From: Pedosphaera sp.
GTDB taxonomy: Bacteria > Verrucomicrobiota > Verrucomicrobiia > Limisphaerales > Pedosphaeraceae
DNA: 60,215 bases
NCBI GenBank assembly: GCA_028293325.1
Contig: JAQGPA010000112.1
Span: forward strand, 1-60,215
Direction of reading: 5' to 3'
Below are positions 25,733-33,736 of this stretch, one piece after another. A model generated the notes under the pieces. The model was not told where the DNA came from. It worked only from the letters and a program-made list of their open reading frames with translations, and did no database searches. Each line of letters starts with the position of its first letter. Within the stretch, counting starts at the first letter, position 1. A program made the translations under genes and the position numbers.

Positions 25733-27478
25733 TCAGAATTCAAAGTTTCGCAAATGCCGCAGGCCGAGTTTCAGCGGCAGCCAGCCCAGCACAAACGACA
25801 AGGCAACAAAACCGCAGATGCTCGCGAGCGCCAATTCCGGCGAGGGCGCTTCCTGACGCATCTCCGCCGAGCCGAATGCCAGCATCGACACCGAACAAAG
25901 AATATAAAGGAAGCTCAGCACGAGACAAAACGTGCCGCCAAATCCGCTGACAATCTTCGTGGGGTTGCTTTCCTTGAAATTGGGATAGAGCACGCCCAAA
26001 CCCGCCGCCAGTCCGTTCAGGGAAAAGGTCATCACCGTGACCACGGCGCCAAAGAATGCGATTCGGTCCCAGGTCATTTTGAGCAGGTAGCTGGATAAAA
26101 TAATCAAACTCAACGTCACGAGCAAGGCAGTGCAGTTCGCCAGCCAATACTTGATCTTCACCACCCGCGGCAAACCCATCGGCGCCAGACCCACGATCCA
26201 TAATCGGCGTCCTTCCAGCGAGAATTGCGGATAGACAAACCGCGTCGTCAGCGTGGCCAGGTTGAGCGAGCAAGCCACCAGGTTGAGATAGGAAATCCGC
26301 TGGATCCAAAAAGGGTTCGTCAGTTCGCTCGTGAAATGGCGCAGGTTGATGATGTAAACGCCCAACAGCCCGAGCAACAGCACCGATTGCCCCCACTGCG
26401 TCGTGTCCCGCCAGAACATGCGCGCATCCTTCACCAGCAGCGCCCGCGTGTCCACGTCCAGCCAGCCCAATAAGCCAACCGCTTTTTCGGCCAGCCCCCG
26501 GGAATAATTGAAGGCTTTTTTTCGCCGTCGCACGGCGCGAAACCATTCCCAGTGGCCCCAGACACTGGCGCGGCTTTGCACCCGCGAAGCTGATTCGTAA
26601 TACAGATTTCCGAGCCGCGTGAATGCCAGGAAGCCAAAGAACAAAACATTGCTTAACAACACCAGCATGAAAAATCCCGCCGTGGTCAGGATGCCCTCCG
26701 CCCATTGCAGCACGCTGGTGGAGAGCCAGTAACTTGGCAGGAAGGGGAATTGCGCGAAGCGCGTCTTGAGCAGCAATTGATCCAGCACGGGCAATACCCG
26801 CGTTTCCAGCATGTCATCGGTCACCGGTTGCGCCTTCCACCAAAAACCGACCAGGCTTAAAAAAGTGAGCGCCACTCCCAAGGCCGCAATCTGGAACACC
26901 CGCCGATCCAGATACCGCGCCAGATTCAGCGCGCACCAGGAGCCCGCCACTCCTGGCAGCATGATAAACAGCGCGATCAACACCAGCGTCACCGGATAAA
27001 AATGCCACGCCACTCCCTGGGTCAACCCGAACGCTGCCAGCAATGGCGCAATCAAAAACACGAACGCCCACGACGCCAGCAAGGTTGATTCAATAAACTT
27101 CCAGCGAAAAATCGTCTGCGCCGGCACGGGCAGCGACATCAGAAAACTCGCCTCCCGGTTCCGAAACAGGTTGGAATAACTGATGATCAGGTTGCTCAAC
27201 AGCAACAGCACGAACAGGAAGGCGAACAGCAAATACAACAGCCGCTCCATCAGCAGCAGGCCCAGGCCGGGAAAATCCGACACAAATTTCAACCCCAGAT
27301 AAAACAGCCAGAACGAAAGGGCCAGGTATCCTCCCATGAAACAGACGATCATCCCCGTCAACAGCCGCGATTGTTCGCGCACCGACTTCAGGCGGCGCCA
27401 CATCTGCAACGCGCTCACGCGAAACAACAACCGCAACGGACCCGGCACGGCGTTGAGTTGGACAGAACTGTCAGCCAT
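25733..27478 (-). CDS. Multi-spanning membrane protein, putative ABC-exporter permease
   Basis: 581 residues from ATG 27478 (MADSSVQLNAVPGPL). About 12-14 hydrophobic segments in two similar halves, for example LLTGMIVCFMGGYLALSFWL, LLYLLFAFLFVLLLLSNLII and VVTVMTFSLNGLAAGLGVLY. RNREASFLMSLPV and NLFR are reminiscent of ABC-2 type permeases that lack a fused ATPase. No ATPase is adjacent. The ATG is chosen because a strong promoter lies 7 nt upstream, which makes an earlier ATG at 27502 untranscribed. Confidence 0.65.
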   Translation of the reverse strand: MADSSVQLNAVPGPLRLLFRVSALQMWRRLKSVREQSRLLTGMIVCFMGGYLALSFWLFYLGLKFVSDFPGLGLLLMERLLYLLFAFLFVLLLLSNLIISYSNLFRNREASFLMSLPVPAQTIFRWKFIESTLLASWAFVFLIAPLLAAFGLTQGVAWHFYPVTLVLIALFIMLPGVAGSWCALNLARYLDRRVFQIAALGVALTFLSLVGFWWKAQPVTDDMLETRVLPVLDQLLLKTRFAQFPFLPSYWLSTSVLQWAEGILTTAGFFMLVLLSNVLFFGFLAFTRLGNLYYESASRVQSRASVWGHWEWFRAVRRRKKAFNYSRGLAEKAVGLLGWLDVDTRALLVKDARMFWRDTTQWGQSVLLLGLLGVYIINLRHFTSELTNPFWIQRISYLNLVACSLNLATLTTRFVYPQFSLEGRRLWIVGLAPMGLPRVVKIKYWLANCTALLVTLSLIILSSYLLKMTWDRIAFFGAVVTVMTFSLNGLAAGLGVLYPNFKESNPTKIVSGFGGTFCLVLSFLYILCSVSMLAFGSAEMRQEAPSPELALASICGFVALSFVLGWLPLKLGLRHLRNFEF

Positions 27479-27485
27479 TGCCTGT

Positions 27486-27513
27486 ATTATATAACCCCGC
27501 ACCCGCCGACCAA
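27486..27513 (-). promoter_or_regulatory. Sigma-70-type promoter giving a near-leaderless transcript
   Basis: On the minus strand TTGGTC (27513-27508), a 16-bp spacer, then a perfect TATAAT (27491-27486). The -10 box ends 7 nt before the ATG at 27478, so transcription would start on or next to the A of the start codon. No Shine-Dalgarno sequence is visible, in keeping with leaderless translation. Confidence 0.55.
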
Positions 27514-27606
27514 GTCATTTGTTCCACCACGCCCTGCAACCCAAAAGTCACCTTGCGATGATTAACCGCAACAACTCCAAATCAGACAACGACAGAAGCA
27601 ACCTCC

Positions 27607-28068
27607 TTACTGCTGGACTAAAAGGTTCAACAGCACATTGAGCGACACAAAAAGTATAAAGACCCAAAGCAAAATACCGGCAATGCGGGTCGCTCGCGTC
27701 TCGGTAAAATAAAGCGTCTCGCACTGGACACAACGAACCTGCTGCTGCCGGCTGCTGCCCCAAAGCGATGCGATCATCCAACCGCACAAGTGATAGAGCC
27801 ACGGATTGTGTGACCGCCGGAGCACGCCCGCCGGCGCTTGTTCCGCACTTCCGCAGTTGGTGCATTGTGCGGGCCGCAATTCTGTAACACTCCGCTTCAG
27901 CAACGCAACTGCGCCCGCCGATAGCAGCAGCCCAAGCAGGAAAATTATTGCAATCACCCCTCCCGACACCTGCGACCTCGGACTAATCACCTCGACCATG
28001 CCACTCACCAGGAACTCCGCGCCTATGACCCCCAACAAGATCCCACCCACATTTTTTAGTATTTTCAT
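27607..28068 (-). CDS. Zinc-ribbon membrane protein of unknown function
   Basis: 153 residues. Two N-terminal membrane segments (VGGILLGVIGAEFLVSG, GVIAIIFLLGLLLSAGAVAL) are followed by a cytoplasmic four-cysteine knuckle, CTNC near residue 70 and CVQC near 113, and a C-terminal segment ILLWVFILFVSLNVLLNLLV. The paired CxxC suggests a zinc ribbon split by a membrane-associated loop (LYHLCGWMIASLWG). It lies 22 nt downstream of another zinc-ribbon membrane protein, so the two are probably co-transcribed. I recognise no family. Confidence 0.65.
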   Translation of the reverse strand: MKILKNVGGILLGVIGAEFLVSGMVEVISPRSQVSGGVIAIIFLLGLLLSAGAVALLKRSVTELRPAQCTNCGSAEQAPAGVLRRSHNPWLYHLCGWMIASLWGSSRQQQVRCVQCETLYFTETRATRIAGILLWVFILFVSLNVLLNLLVQQ

Positions 28069-28089
28069 TTAGCACAGCAAAACCTATCC

Positions 28090-28764
28090 CTACTGCCCAT
28101 CCCCCGCCCGCTTCTGCAACCACTTTTGCACGCCATATTGAAGAGCGAAGCCGGGCAGTGCGCCCACAATAAAAGCAATCGTTACTTCAACCCCCATGAC
28201 AGACTTGCGATCCTTGATCCACCAAAACGCCGCGGCGTAACCGCCCAAGGCCATGACCATCCCGACCACCGCACCGGCTGCAATCGGCCCGCGCCCAAAC
28301 ACATTCAGCGCGCCACCCACCAGACCAAATATCGCCACCACAACGCAAAGAATCATCGTTGGAACCTGGAGGCCGAACACGCCCCAGGAAAGCAAAGCTG
28401 CCAATCCCGCCACGCCCATTCCCAGATATGTCCCGGCCTTGTTGAGCCCGCTCTCTTCTTTGTCCCAGCCGTCCTTTCCCTTGGGCGCAACGCGCTGAAT
28501 CGGCGCGCGCGGGGCGACCGCGGCTGAAGCCGGCAACGGTGGTGGAGTCGCGGGTGGCGCCGCTGCCGTGCGCAACCGGATGCCCGGTGCTGGAGCCGGC
28601 GGCGGTTCCGCGGACAGACTTTGGGCAATTACTTCATTGGCCGCCGCTGTTCCGTCCACGCCACAGGCGGGACAGGCCACCGGCGCGGGCATATGGCCAT
28701 TCACCGGCTCCACGTCAAAAGCGTAACGTTGCCCGCAGCCACATTGAACTTTTACAGAAACCAT
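28090..28764 (-). CDS. Zinc-ribbon, proline-rich linker, membrane protein of unknown function
   Basis: 224 residues. An N-terminal metal-binding knuckle, VQCGCGQRYAFDV then ACPACG, is followed by an Ala/Pro-rich linker (residues about 50-95) and four membrane segments starting at GMGVAGLAALLSWGVFGL. The layout (zinc ribbon, disordered linker, membrane bundle) is common among uncharacterised planctomycete and verrucomicrobial proteins. Its first gene position upstream of the 28068 gene suggests a two-gene unit. The function is unknown. Confidence 0.65.
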   Translation of the reverse strand: MVSVKVQCGCGQRYAFDVEPVNGHMPAPVACPACGVDGTAAANEVIAQSLSAEPPPAPAPGIRLRTAAAPPATPPPLPASAAVAPRAPIQRVAPKGKDGWDKEESGLNKAGTYLGMGVAGLAALLSWGVFGLQVPTMILCVVVAIFGLVGGALNVFGRGPIAAGAVVGMVMALGGYAAAFWWIKDRKSVMGVEVTIAFIVGALPGFALQYGVQKWLQKRAGDGQ

Positions 28765-28800
28765 AATGAATGCCTTTCTTTTGACGACGTTGACCTGCTC

Positions 28801-29175
28801 TCACGACTCCGCATCGAGCGTTTTGGGACCGAACATGAACCACGCTTTCGCAATCCTGCCATTCTGCACTTCGTATATGGCGACCAACTCGATCTTGCCT
28901 GTCCCTTCGGGAAACGTACGCCTCACAACTTCTTGATCAATGACCTTGTTTCCCATCACCATGCGCTTGACCAGCTTGGCATGGAGATTCGGCTCTTGGA
29001 AACGGATCAAGCTGCGCTCGCGCACCTGTGCCGCACCGCTGGCCAGCAACTTCGACGGATGCTCAAATTGCTGGGCATCCTCGGCATAGGTCGCCATGAA
29101 CGCCTCAATATCACGCGCGTTGTAGGCATCGAGTTGCTGTTGCACCACGGCTTCGGGTTTATTGTTGTCGTTCAT
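28801..29175 (-). CDS. NTF2-like/SnoaL-like domain protein
   Basis: 124 residues with the cone-shaped NTF2 pattern: QQLDAYNARDIEAFMATYAEDAQQF, a central RERSLIRFQEPN segment, and the paired beta strands KIELVAIYEVQNGRIAKAWF. These small domains act as isomerases, ester cyclases or ligand binders; no catalytic residue can be assigned. It lies 23 nt after the DUF5069 gene on the same strand. Confidence 0.8.
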   Translation of the reverse strand: MNDNNKPEAVVQQQLDAYNARDIEAFMATYAEDAQQFEHPSKLLASGAAQVRERSLIRFQEPNLHAKLVKRMVMGNKVIDQEVVRRTFPEGTGKIELVAIYEVQNGRIAKAWFMFGPKTLDAES

Positions 29176-29198
29176 GGTGCTCCAGTTTATCGCCGTGC

Positions 29199-29618
29199 TT
29201 ATGTTTTTCTTCCTTCATCCGCCTCAAAATAATCAAACATCGTAACGATCTCGTTCCGGTCCGCCAAGCCGCTCTCCGCTTTCAATTTTTGCAGCCGGGG
29301 CGATGCCATGTCGTTCCAGCCCAACTTCGTAATGAAGGAGTTCCAGACCATCAGGTCGGTGTTGTCCAACTGCCTGCCTTTCGCGAAGCACCAGCTTAGA
29401 ATATCCTCGTCCGTCCCGCCTTCCAGCACACGCTGTTTCAGATCAGCATAATTGACGCGCAGAAACCCCGTGCACCAGCCATCCGCTCCCCTCCCCAGGT
29501 TGGCGTGGAAATCGGGCCGGAGTTCCCCTTTGGCGTGGAGCCGAATCTTATCCAGCATCCGCGAAAAATAAGCCATGCCGCCGGTTTTTTCGTAACCGCT
29601 TTTGGGAGGAGTGTTCAT
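29199..29618 (-). CDS. DUF5069 domain protein
   Basis: 139 residues, the full length of DUF5069 proteins. It starts MNTPPKSGYEKTGGMAYFSR and contains MLDKIRLHAKGELRPDF and GRQLDNTDLMVWNSFITKLG, typical of the family, whose function is unknown. Its ATG overlaps the stop of an 18-residue zinc-knuckle ORF (ATGA), so its translation may be coupled to that leader. A truncated second copy with an identical first 46 residues lies at 33216-33353. Confidence 0.88.
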   Translation of the reverse strand: MNTPPKSGYEKTGGMAYFSRMLDKIRLHAKGELRPDFHANLGRGADGWCTGFLRVNYADLKQRVLEGGTDEDILSWCFAKGRQLDNTDLMVWNSFITKLGWNDMASPRLQKLKAESGLADRNEIVTMFDYFEADEGRKT

Positions 29619-29785
29619 TGCTTGCCGAAATTACCAGTAATCTCAAGACCGCAGTAAGAGCATTTTTTCATAGCCGGTAAACCATCCACACCCCGAATCT
29701 GAACCGCCCCGGACTTGGGAGCAAGCACTAAACTCAGGGGTGCCAACCATGCGAACGTTCACCCCATTTCAGCCGGGTGGTGCCA
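29481..29785. repeat. Direct repeat, copy A (left of the secreted propeller gene)
   Basis: About 305 bp covering the 5' part of the DUF5069 gene, the leader ORF and its upstream region. It matches 33216-33520 in the same orientation with perhaps 85-90% identity by eye, the last 50 bp weaker. Between the two copies lies the 30041-33214 secreted-protein gene. The boundaries are approximate because they were aligned by eye. Confidence 0.75.
29615..29671 (-). CDS. 18-residue zinc-knuckle leader ORF coupled to DUF5069
   Basis: Encodes MKKCSYCGLEITGNFGKQ, whose TGA overlaps the DUF5069 ATG. Its first eight residues and its upstream 70 nt are nearly identical to the start of the full-length zinc-ribbon gene at 35191 and to the 33406 leader. 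It may be a translational leader or the eroded head of a zinc-ribbon gene. Too short to be sure that it is translated. The rest of the spacer (29672-30040) contains copy A of the repeat and the putative promoter region of the secreted protein; I see no other gene. Confidence 0.45.
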   Translation of the reverse strand: MKKCSYCGLEITGNFGKQ

Positions 29786-30040
29786 GTCATTACACCAGTC
29801 TTGCGCCCTCTTCCCTCGCAACACTAACAACCAGTTCGAAACCACCGGGGTATATTTCATGCGGGCTGGCCCGTCAACCAACCCCACGCGTCGCCGCAAT
29901 TGACAAGTTGGACAACTTCCATTCAGCGGAAAAGTGTCAGGTCGCAGGTTGGCTCAAGGGTTTGCCAATGGCTTTTTAAAGAATGGTTTTATACTTTACT
30001 GAAGGCCTGGCGTGTGCGACGAATTACACCCATTAACTCC

Positions 30041-33000
30041 ATGATTAGCGCCGCACCAACCGCCACCCACTTCCAAATTATTACGAAAAAAACGCAGCGG
30101 GCAATATTTCCATTTAATGCCATCTGGTTGATCGTCAATTTATTTGTCAGCACAGCCATAGCCGGCACTACCATGAACCCGGTTGCGGTCACCGGTTTTA
30201 ATAGTGATCTGGTGATTGAAAACACCGCCTCCGGCCCGCCTTACAACAGTTATGCCGTGGAATTTAATCCGGGTGAAGGCACTGCGTTTTATCAAAGCGG
30301 TCTGGCTGGTAAATCATATGGCTTACCCGCCTCCGGCTCGTTGATCAGCGCGTTGGGCGATGGCACGATTTTTTCCTTCCAACCGTATACTGGCAACAAT
30401 GCCCTGGTGTTAAGCAGTGCGACGGGTCTGACTTCAGGCAACCTCACTCTGCTGGCGCCCAATACTTTCAGCCGCATCGCCATCCTCGCCAATTCCGGCT
30501 CTGCAACTTCGAACAGCGTCGGCACACTGACACTCCATTTCAGCGACGGCAGCACATTCGTGACCAATTACAACGCCCAAGACTGGTTTTTCAATCCAGG
30601 CTTTGCATTGCAAGCCGTGGACCGCATCAATATCAACAACGGTGCGACCGACGGCGGTCCCAACAATGAGCCGCGTTTTTATCAGACCACGATTGATCTC
30701 GCCACGGCGCTTGGAACAAACAACATGCCGCTGGCGAGCCTCACTTTTGGCAAGGCTTCCTCGGCGAACTCCACTGCGATTTACGCGGTCAGCGGACTTC
30801 CCGCATCCCCAATAACTCTGCCGGCAGTGACGAACGTGCCCGCGATTAATATCCAAACGAAGACGGCTGTCATAGGCGGGCAAATCACCAGCACTGGCGG
30901 CGAAGCTCCGGCGGTCACGATTTTCTATGGCGCCACTGATGGTGGAACCAATGCCTCGCAGTGGGCGCAAAATATTGCCCTCGGCTTGCAGGGCGGAAGT
31001 TTTACGCAAACCGTTTCGGGACTGACACCCAATGGAAGTTATTATTATACCAGCCGCGCGGTTAACAGCGCGGGTACCAACTGGGCCATGCCGTCAGCCG
31101 CCTTTCAGACGCCGCCGCTGACCCTGCCGGCGCTGACAACTCAATCGGCCGGCAATGTTCAAGGAACCTTCGCAACGCTTAACGGCCAGATTCTTTCGAC
31201 GGGTGGCGAAACACCGACAGTGACAATTTTCTACGGGACCACCGATGGCGGAACCACTCCCGGCGCCTGGGCAAAAAGCATTATATTGGGGCAGCAGACT
31301 GCTGATTTCGCGCAGACGGTCACCGGACTTTCCCCGAACACGCTTTATTACTACACCGCTAATGCGATGAATTCCATGGGCACAACCTGGGCTGCGCCGT
31401 CGCAAACTTTCACCACCCGGGCGACTAATTCTCCGTCTCCATTTGTGGCGGTGCTAACGCAGCACAATGACGGCGGGCGAACCGGAATGAATTTGAACGA
31501 AACCTTCCTCAACATCACCAATGTCAACACCAACCAGTTTGGCCTGCTGTTCAGCCGGAATGTGGACGACCAGATTTACGCCCAGCCGCTGGTGATGACC
31601 AACGTGAATATTTTAGGCCGCGGAACACACAACATCGCCATCATCGCAACGGTCAACGACAGCGTCTACGCCTTTGACGCCGATAATGCCTCGGTCACGG
31701 CGCCGTATTGGACCGTCAGCTTCATCCACCCGCCCAACATCGTAGCCCCCGCGAATAAGGACTTGAGCGCGATTGGCGCTTGTGGCGGAAATTACCAGGA
31801 TTTTAGCGGGAACATGGGCATCGTCGGCACACCGGTTATTGATCCGGTTGCGGGCACGGTTTATTTGGTGGCGCGCACAAAGGAAAACGGCACCACTTTT
31901 GTGCAGCGGCTGCACGCCTTGGATGTGGCCACCGGCGCTGAACGCCCCAACAGCCCGGTGATCATCTCTGCGACCTATGCGGGAACTGGCGACGGCAATG
32001 TTGGGGGAGTCATGTCCTTTGATCCCCTCCGTGAAAACCAGCGGCCGGGACTGGCCCTGGCCAACGGCACTGTTTATATTGGTTGGGCCTCGCACTGCGA
32101 TAGTGGTCCGTATCATGGCTGGATCATTGGTTACGATCAAACCACTTTGCAACGCGTCGCGGTTTATAATGACACGCCCAATGGATACAATGGCGGCATT
32201 TGGATGAGCGGACAGGCTCCAGCCTGCGATGCGAACGGCAATCTCTATGTCGCCGTCGGCAACGGCACGGTGGACATTAACGGCGGTCCTAATCGTGGCG
32301 AAAGTTTCCTCAAACTCGCCCGCAGCGGAACTAACCTGACGGTCGCCAGCTGGTTCACGCCTTACAATTGGCAAGCCTTGGAAAATGGCGACATTGACCT
32401 CGGTTCCGGCGGGTTGCTGCTCATCCCCGGCACTACGCTGGCTATTTCCGGGGGCAAAGAAGGCATTGTCTATCTGGTGAACCGGGACAGCATGGGTGGT
32501 CTCACCAGTTCCACCACCACCAACGATAACATCATTCAGAGTTTTCCCATCACCACCGATGAAGTTCACGGAGGCGCGGTGTGGTGGGACGGTCCCGGAA
32601 TCTCCTACGGCTACTTTTGGCCGTCCTCGACCAATTTGCAGCAGTTTGTTTTTAACCGTGGCAGCGGCAAATTCACTTTGCCGACGATTGCGCAAAGCTC
32701 GACGGCCGCACCCAGCGGGCAGCCCGGGGGCATTCTAGCGGTTTCGGGGAACGGCACCAATGCTGGCACCGCCATTCTCTGGGCAGTGCATCAGCTGGGC
32801 GGCGACGCCAACCAGCAGGTGCTGCCCGGCATCCTGCATGCCTACAGCGCTCAGAATGTCGGCATTGAACTTTGGAACTCCGAACAATTTAGTGCGCGCG
32901 ACACCGCCGGCAAATTTGCCAAATTTGTTCCGCCCACCGTGGCGAATGGGAAAGTGTACCTGGCCACATTTGCCAACCGACTTAATGTCTATGGCCTCCA

Positions 33001-33214
33001 GCCGCCTCCGCCGGTGGGCATCAGCCTGTCCGGCGGGACAACTTTCATCACCTGGCCAACAAATACACCTGCCAGTTATATACTACAGACCAGTACCAAT
33101 CTGGTGAGTGGAATCTGGCTGGACGTTACGAACCGAGTCTCCCTAACAAACGGCGTTTACCAGGTCACGTTGCCAGAGACGATGTCAGAAACTTACTATC
33201 GCTTAAAACTCTGA
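30041..33214 (+). CDS. Large secreted protein: FN3-like repeats and beta-propeller
   Basis: 1057 residues from ATG 30041; an upstream start at 29900 would bury the signal peptide (FPFNAIWLIVNLFVSTAIAG, residues about 24-44) too deep. Residues 45-260 are a beta-rich N-domain. Two related FN3-like repeats follow at about 270-380 and 385-475 (both with GGxITSTGGE/GQILSTGGE, TIFYGATDGGT/TIFYGTTDGGT and SYYYTSRAVNSAG/LYYYTANAMNSMG). Residues about 480-985 form a PQQ-type propeller with blades such as GNLYVAVGNGT and VYLVARTKENGT. The tail FITWPTNTPASYILQTSTNL and YYRLKL is shared with other secreted proteins here. The function is unknown; a surface or polymer-binding role is inferred. Confidence 0.8.
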   Translation: MISAAPTATHFQIITKKTQRAIFPFNAIWLIVNLFVSTAIAGTTMNPVAVTGFNSDLVIENTASGPPYNSYAVEFNPGEGTAFYQSGLAGKSYGLPASGSLISALGDGTIFSFQPYTGNNALVLSSATGLTSGNLTLLAPNTFSRIAILANSGSATSNSVGTLTLHFSDGSTFVTNYNAQDWFFNPGFALQAVDRININNGATDGGPNNEPRFYQTTIDLATALGTNNMPLASLTFGKASSANSTAIYAVSGLPASPITLPAVTNVPAINIQTKTAVIGGQITSTGGEAPAVTIFYGATDGGTNASQWAQNIALGLQGGSFTQTVSGLTPNGSYYYTSRAVNSAGTNWAMPSAAFQTPPLTLPALTTQSAGNVQGTFATLNGQILSTGGETPTVTIFYGTTDGGTTPGAWAKSIILGQQTADFAQTVTGLSPNTLYYYTANAMNSMGTTWAAPSQTFTTRATNSPSPFVAVLTQHNDGGRTGMNLNETFLNITNVNTNQFGLLFSRNVDDQIYAQPLVMTNVNILGRGTHNIAIIATVNDSVYAFDADNASVTAPYWTVSFIHPPNIVAPANKDLSAIGACGGNYQDFSGNMGIVGTPVIDPVAGTVYLVARTKENGTTFVQRLHALDVATGAERPNSPVIISATYAGTGDGNVGGVMSFDPLRENQRPGLALANGTVYIGWASHCDSGPYHGWIIGYDQTTLQRVAVYNDTPNGYNGGIWMSGQAPACDANGNLYVAVGNGTVDINGGPNRGESFLKLARSGTNLTVASWFTPYNWQALENGDIDLGSGGLLLIPGTTLAISGGKEGIVYLVNRDSMGGLTSSTTTNDNIIQSFPITTDEVHGGAVWWDGPGISYGYFWPSSTNLQQFVFNRGSGKFTLPTIAQSSTAAPSGQPGGILAVSGNGTNAGTAILWAVHQLGGDANQQVLPGILHAYSAQNVGIELWNSEQFSARDTAGKFAKFVPPTVANGKVYLATFANRLNVYGLQPPPPVGISLSGGTTFITWPTNTPASYILQTSTNLVSGIWLDVTNRVSLTNGVYQVTLPETMSETYYRLKL

Positions 33215-33215
33215 T

Positions 33216-33353
33216 ATCCGCTCCCCTGCCCAAGTTGGCGTGGAAATCAGGCCGGAGCTCCCCTTTGGCGTGGAGCCGAATCTTATCCAGCATCCGCGAA
33301 AAATAAGCCATGCCGCCGGTTTTTTCGTAACCGCTTTTCGGAGGGGTGTTCAT
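33216..33353 (-). pseudogene. Truncated copy of the DUF5069 gene
   Basis: Forty-six residues identical to the start of the 29618 gene, then the match ends at 33216, one base after the stop codon of the secreted-protein gene. The frame continues to 33165 through antisense of that gene. The DNA differs from copy A at several positions, all silent, so the truncation is probably younger than the duplication or the differences arose neutrally. Confidence 0.85.
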
Positions 33354-33406
33354 TATTCGCCGAAAGCATCAGGATTCTCAATACCGCAGTAAGAGCATTT
33401 TTTCAT
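33353..33406 (-). CDS. 17-residue zinc-knuckle leader ORF (copy B)
   Basis: Encodes MKKCSYCGIENPDAFGE. Its TAA shares one base with the ATG of the truncated DUF5069 copy (TAATG). The ENPD string matches the full-length zinc-ribbon protein at 35191 better than copy A does. As with copy A, expression is not shown. Confidence 0.4.
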   Translation of the reverse strand: MKKCSYCGIENPDAFGE

Positions 33407-33590
33407 AGCCGGTAAACCATCCACACCCCGAATCTGTACCTCCCCGGACCTCGGAGCAAGAACTAAACTCAGGGTGCCAATCATGTAAACGCTCACCCAT
33501 CTCTGCCGGGTCGCGCTCAAGCGTATCTCCAGGATTGCCCGCGTCCCTTGCAACTCTGGCAAAAGTTCGACAACATCAGCCATGCCTCTC

Positions 33591-33637
33591 GCGCATGCGC
33601 TGCTTTGCCACTTTCGCGCCGTTTTCCGCGCATGCGC
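33591..33637. promoter_or_regulatory. Twin GCGCATGCGC palindromes upstream of the Myb-like repeat gene
   Basis: Perfect 10-bp palindromes GCGCATGCGC at 33591-33600 and 33628-33637, sharing the 11-mer CGCGCATGCGC, with centres 37 bp apart and the second 100 bp before the gene start. They could be operator sites, possibly for the encoded protein itself. The spacer 33521-33736 otherwise shows nothing I can name. Confidence 0.4.
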
Positions 33638-33736
33638 CTTTGCAAATTTTGTCGTTTTTTTAGGAAATCAGTTTGTCCCGAATGGGTTCAGTGGGATATA
33701 AGCACGACTATCGAGCAATGATGGCCTTTTGATCTT

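Larger units (their letters stand above)
33216..33520. repeat. Direct repeat, copy B (right of the secreted propeller gene)
   Basis: Partner of 29481-29785. Its left edge abuts the stop codon of the secreted-protein gene, so the gene's 3' end defines one junction. A third, shorter copy of the inner 130 bp is part of the intact zinc-ribbon gene head at 35137-35270. Confidence 0.75.

Noticed and set aside
29900..30040. N-terminal extension of the secreted propeller protein
   Set aside because: It would put 47 basic residues before the signal peptide; ATG 30041 gives a normal exported N-terminus.
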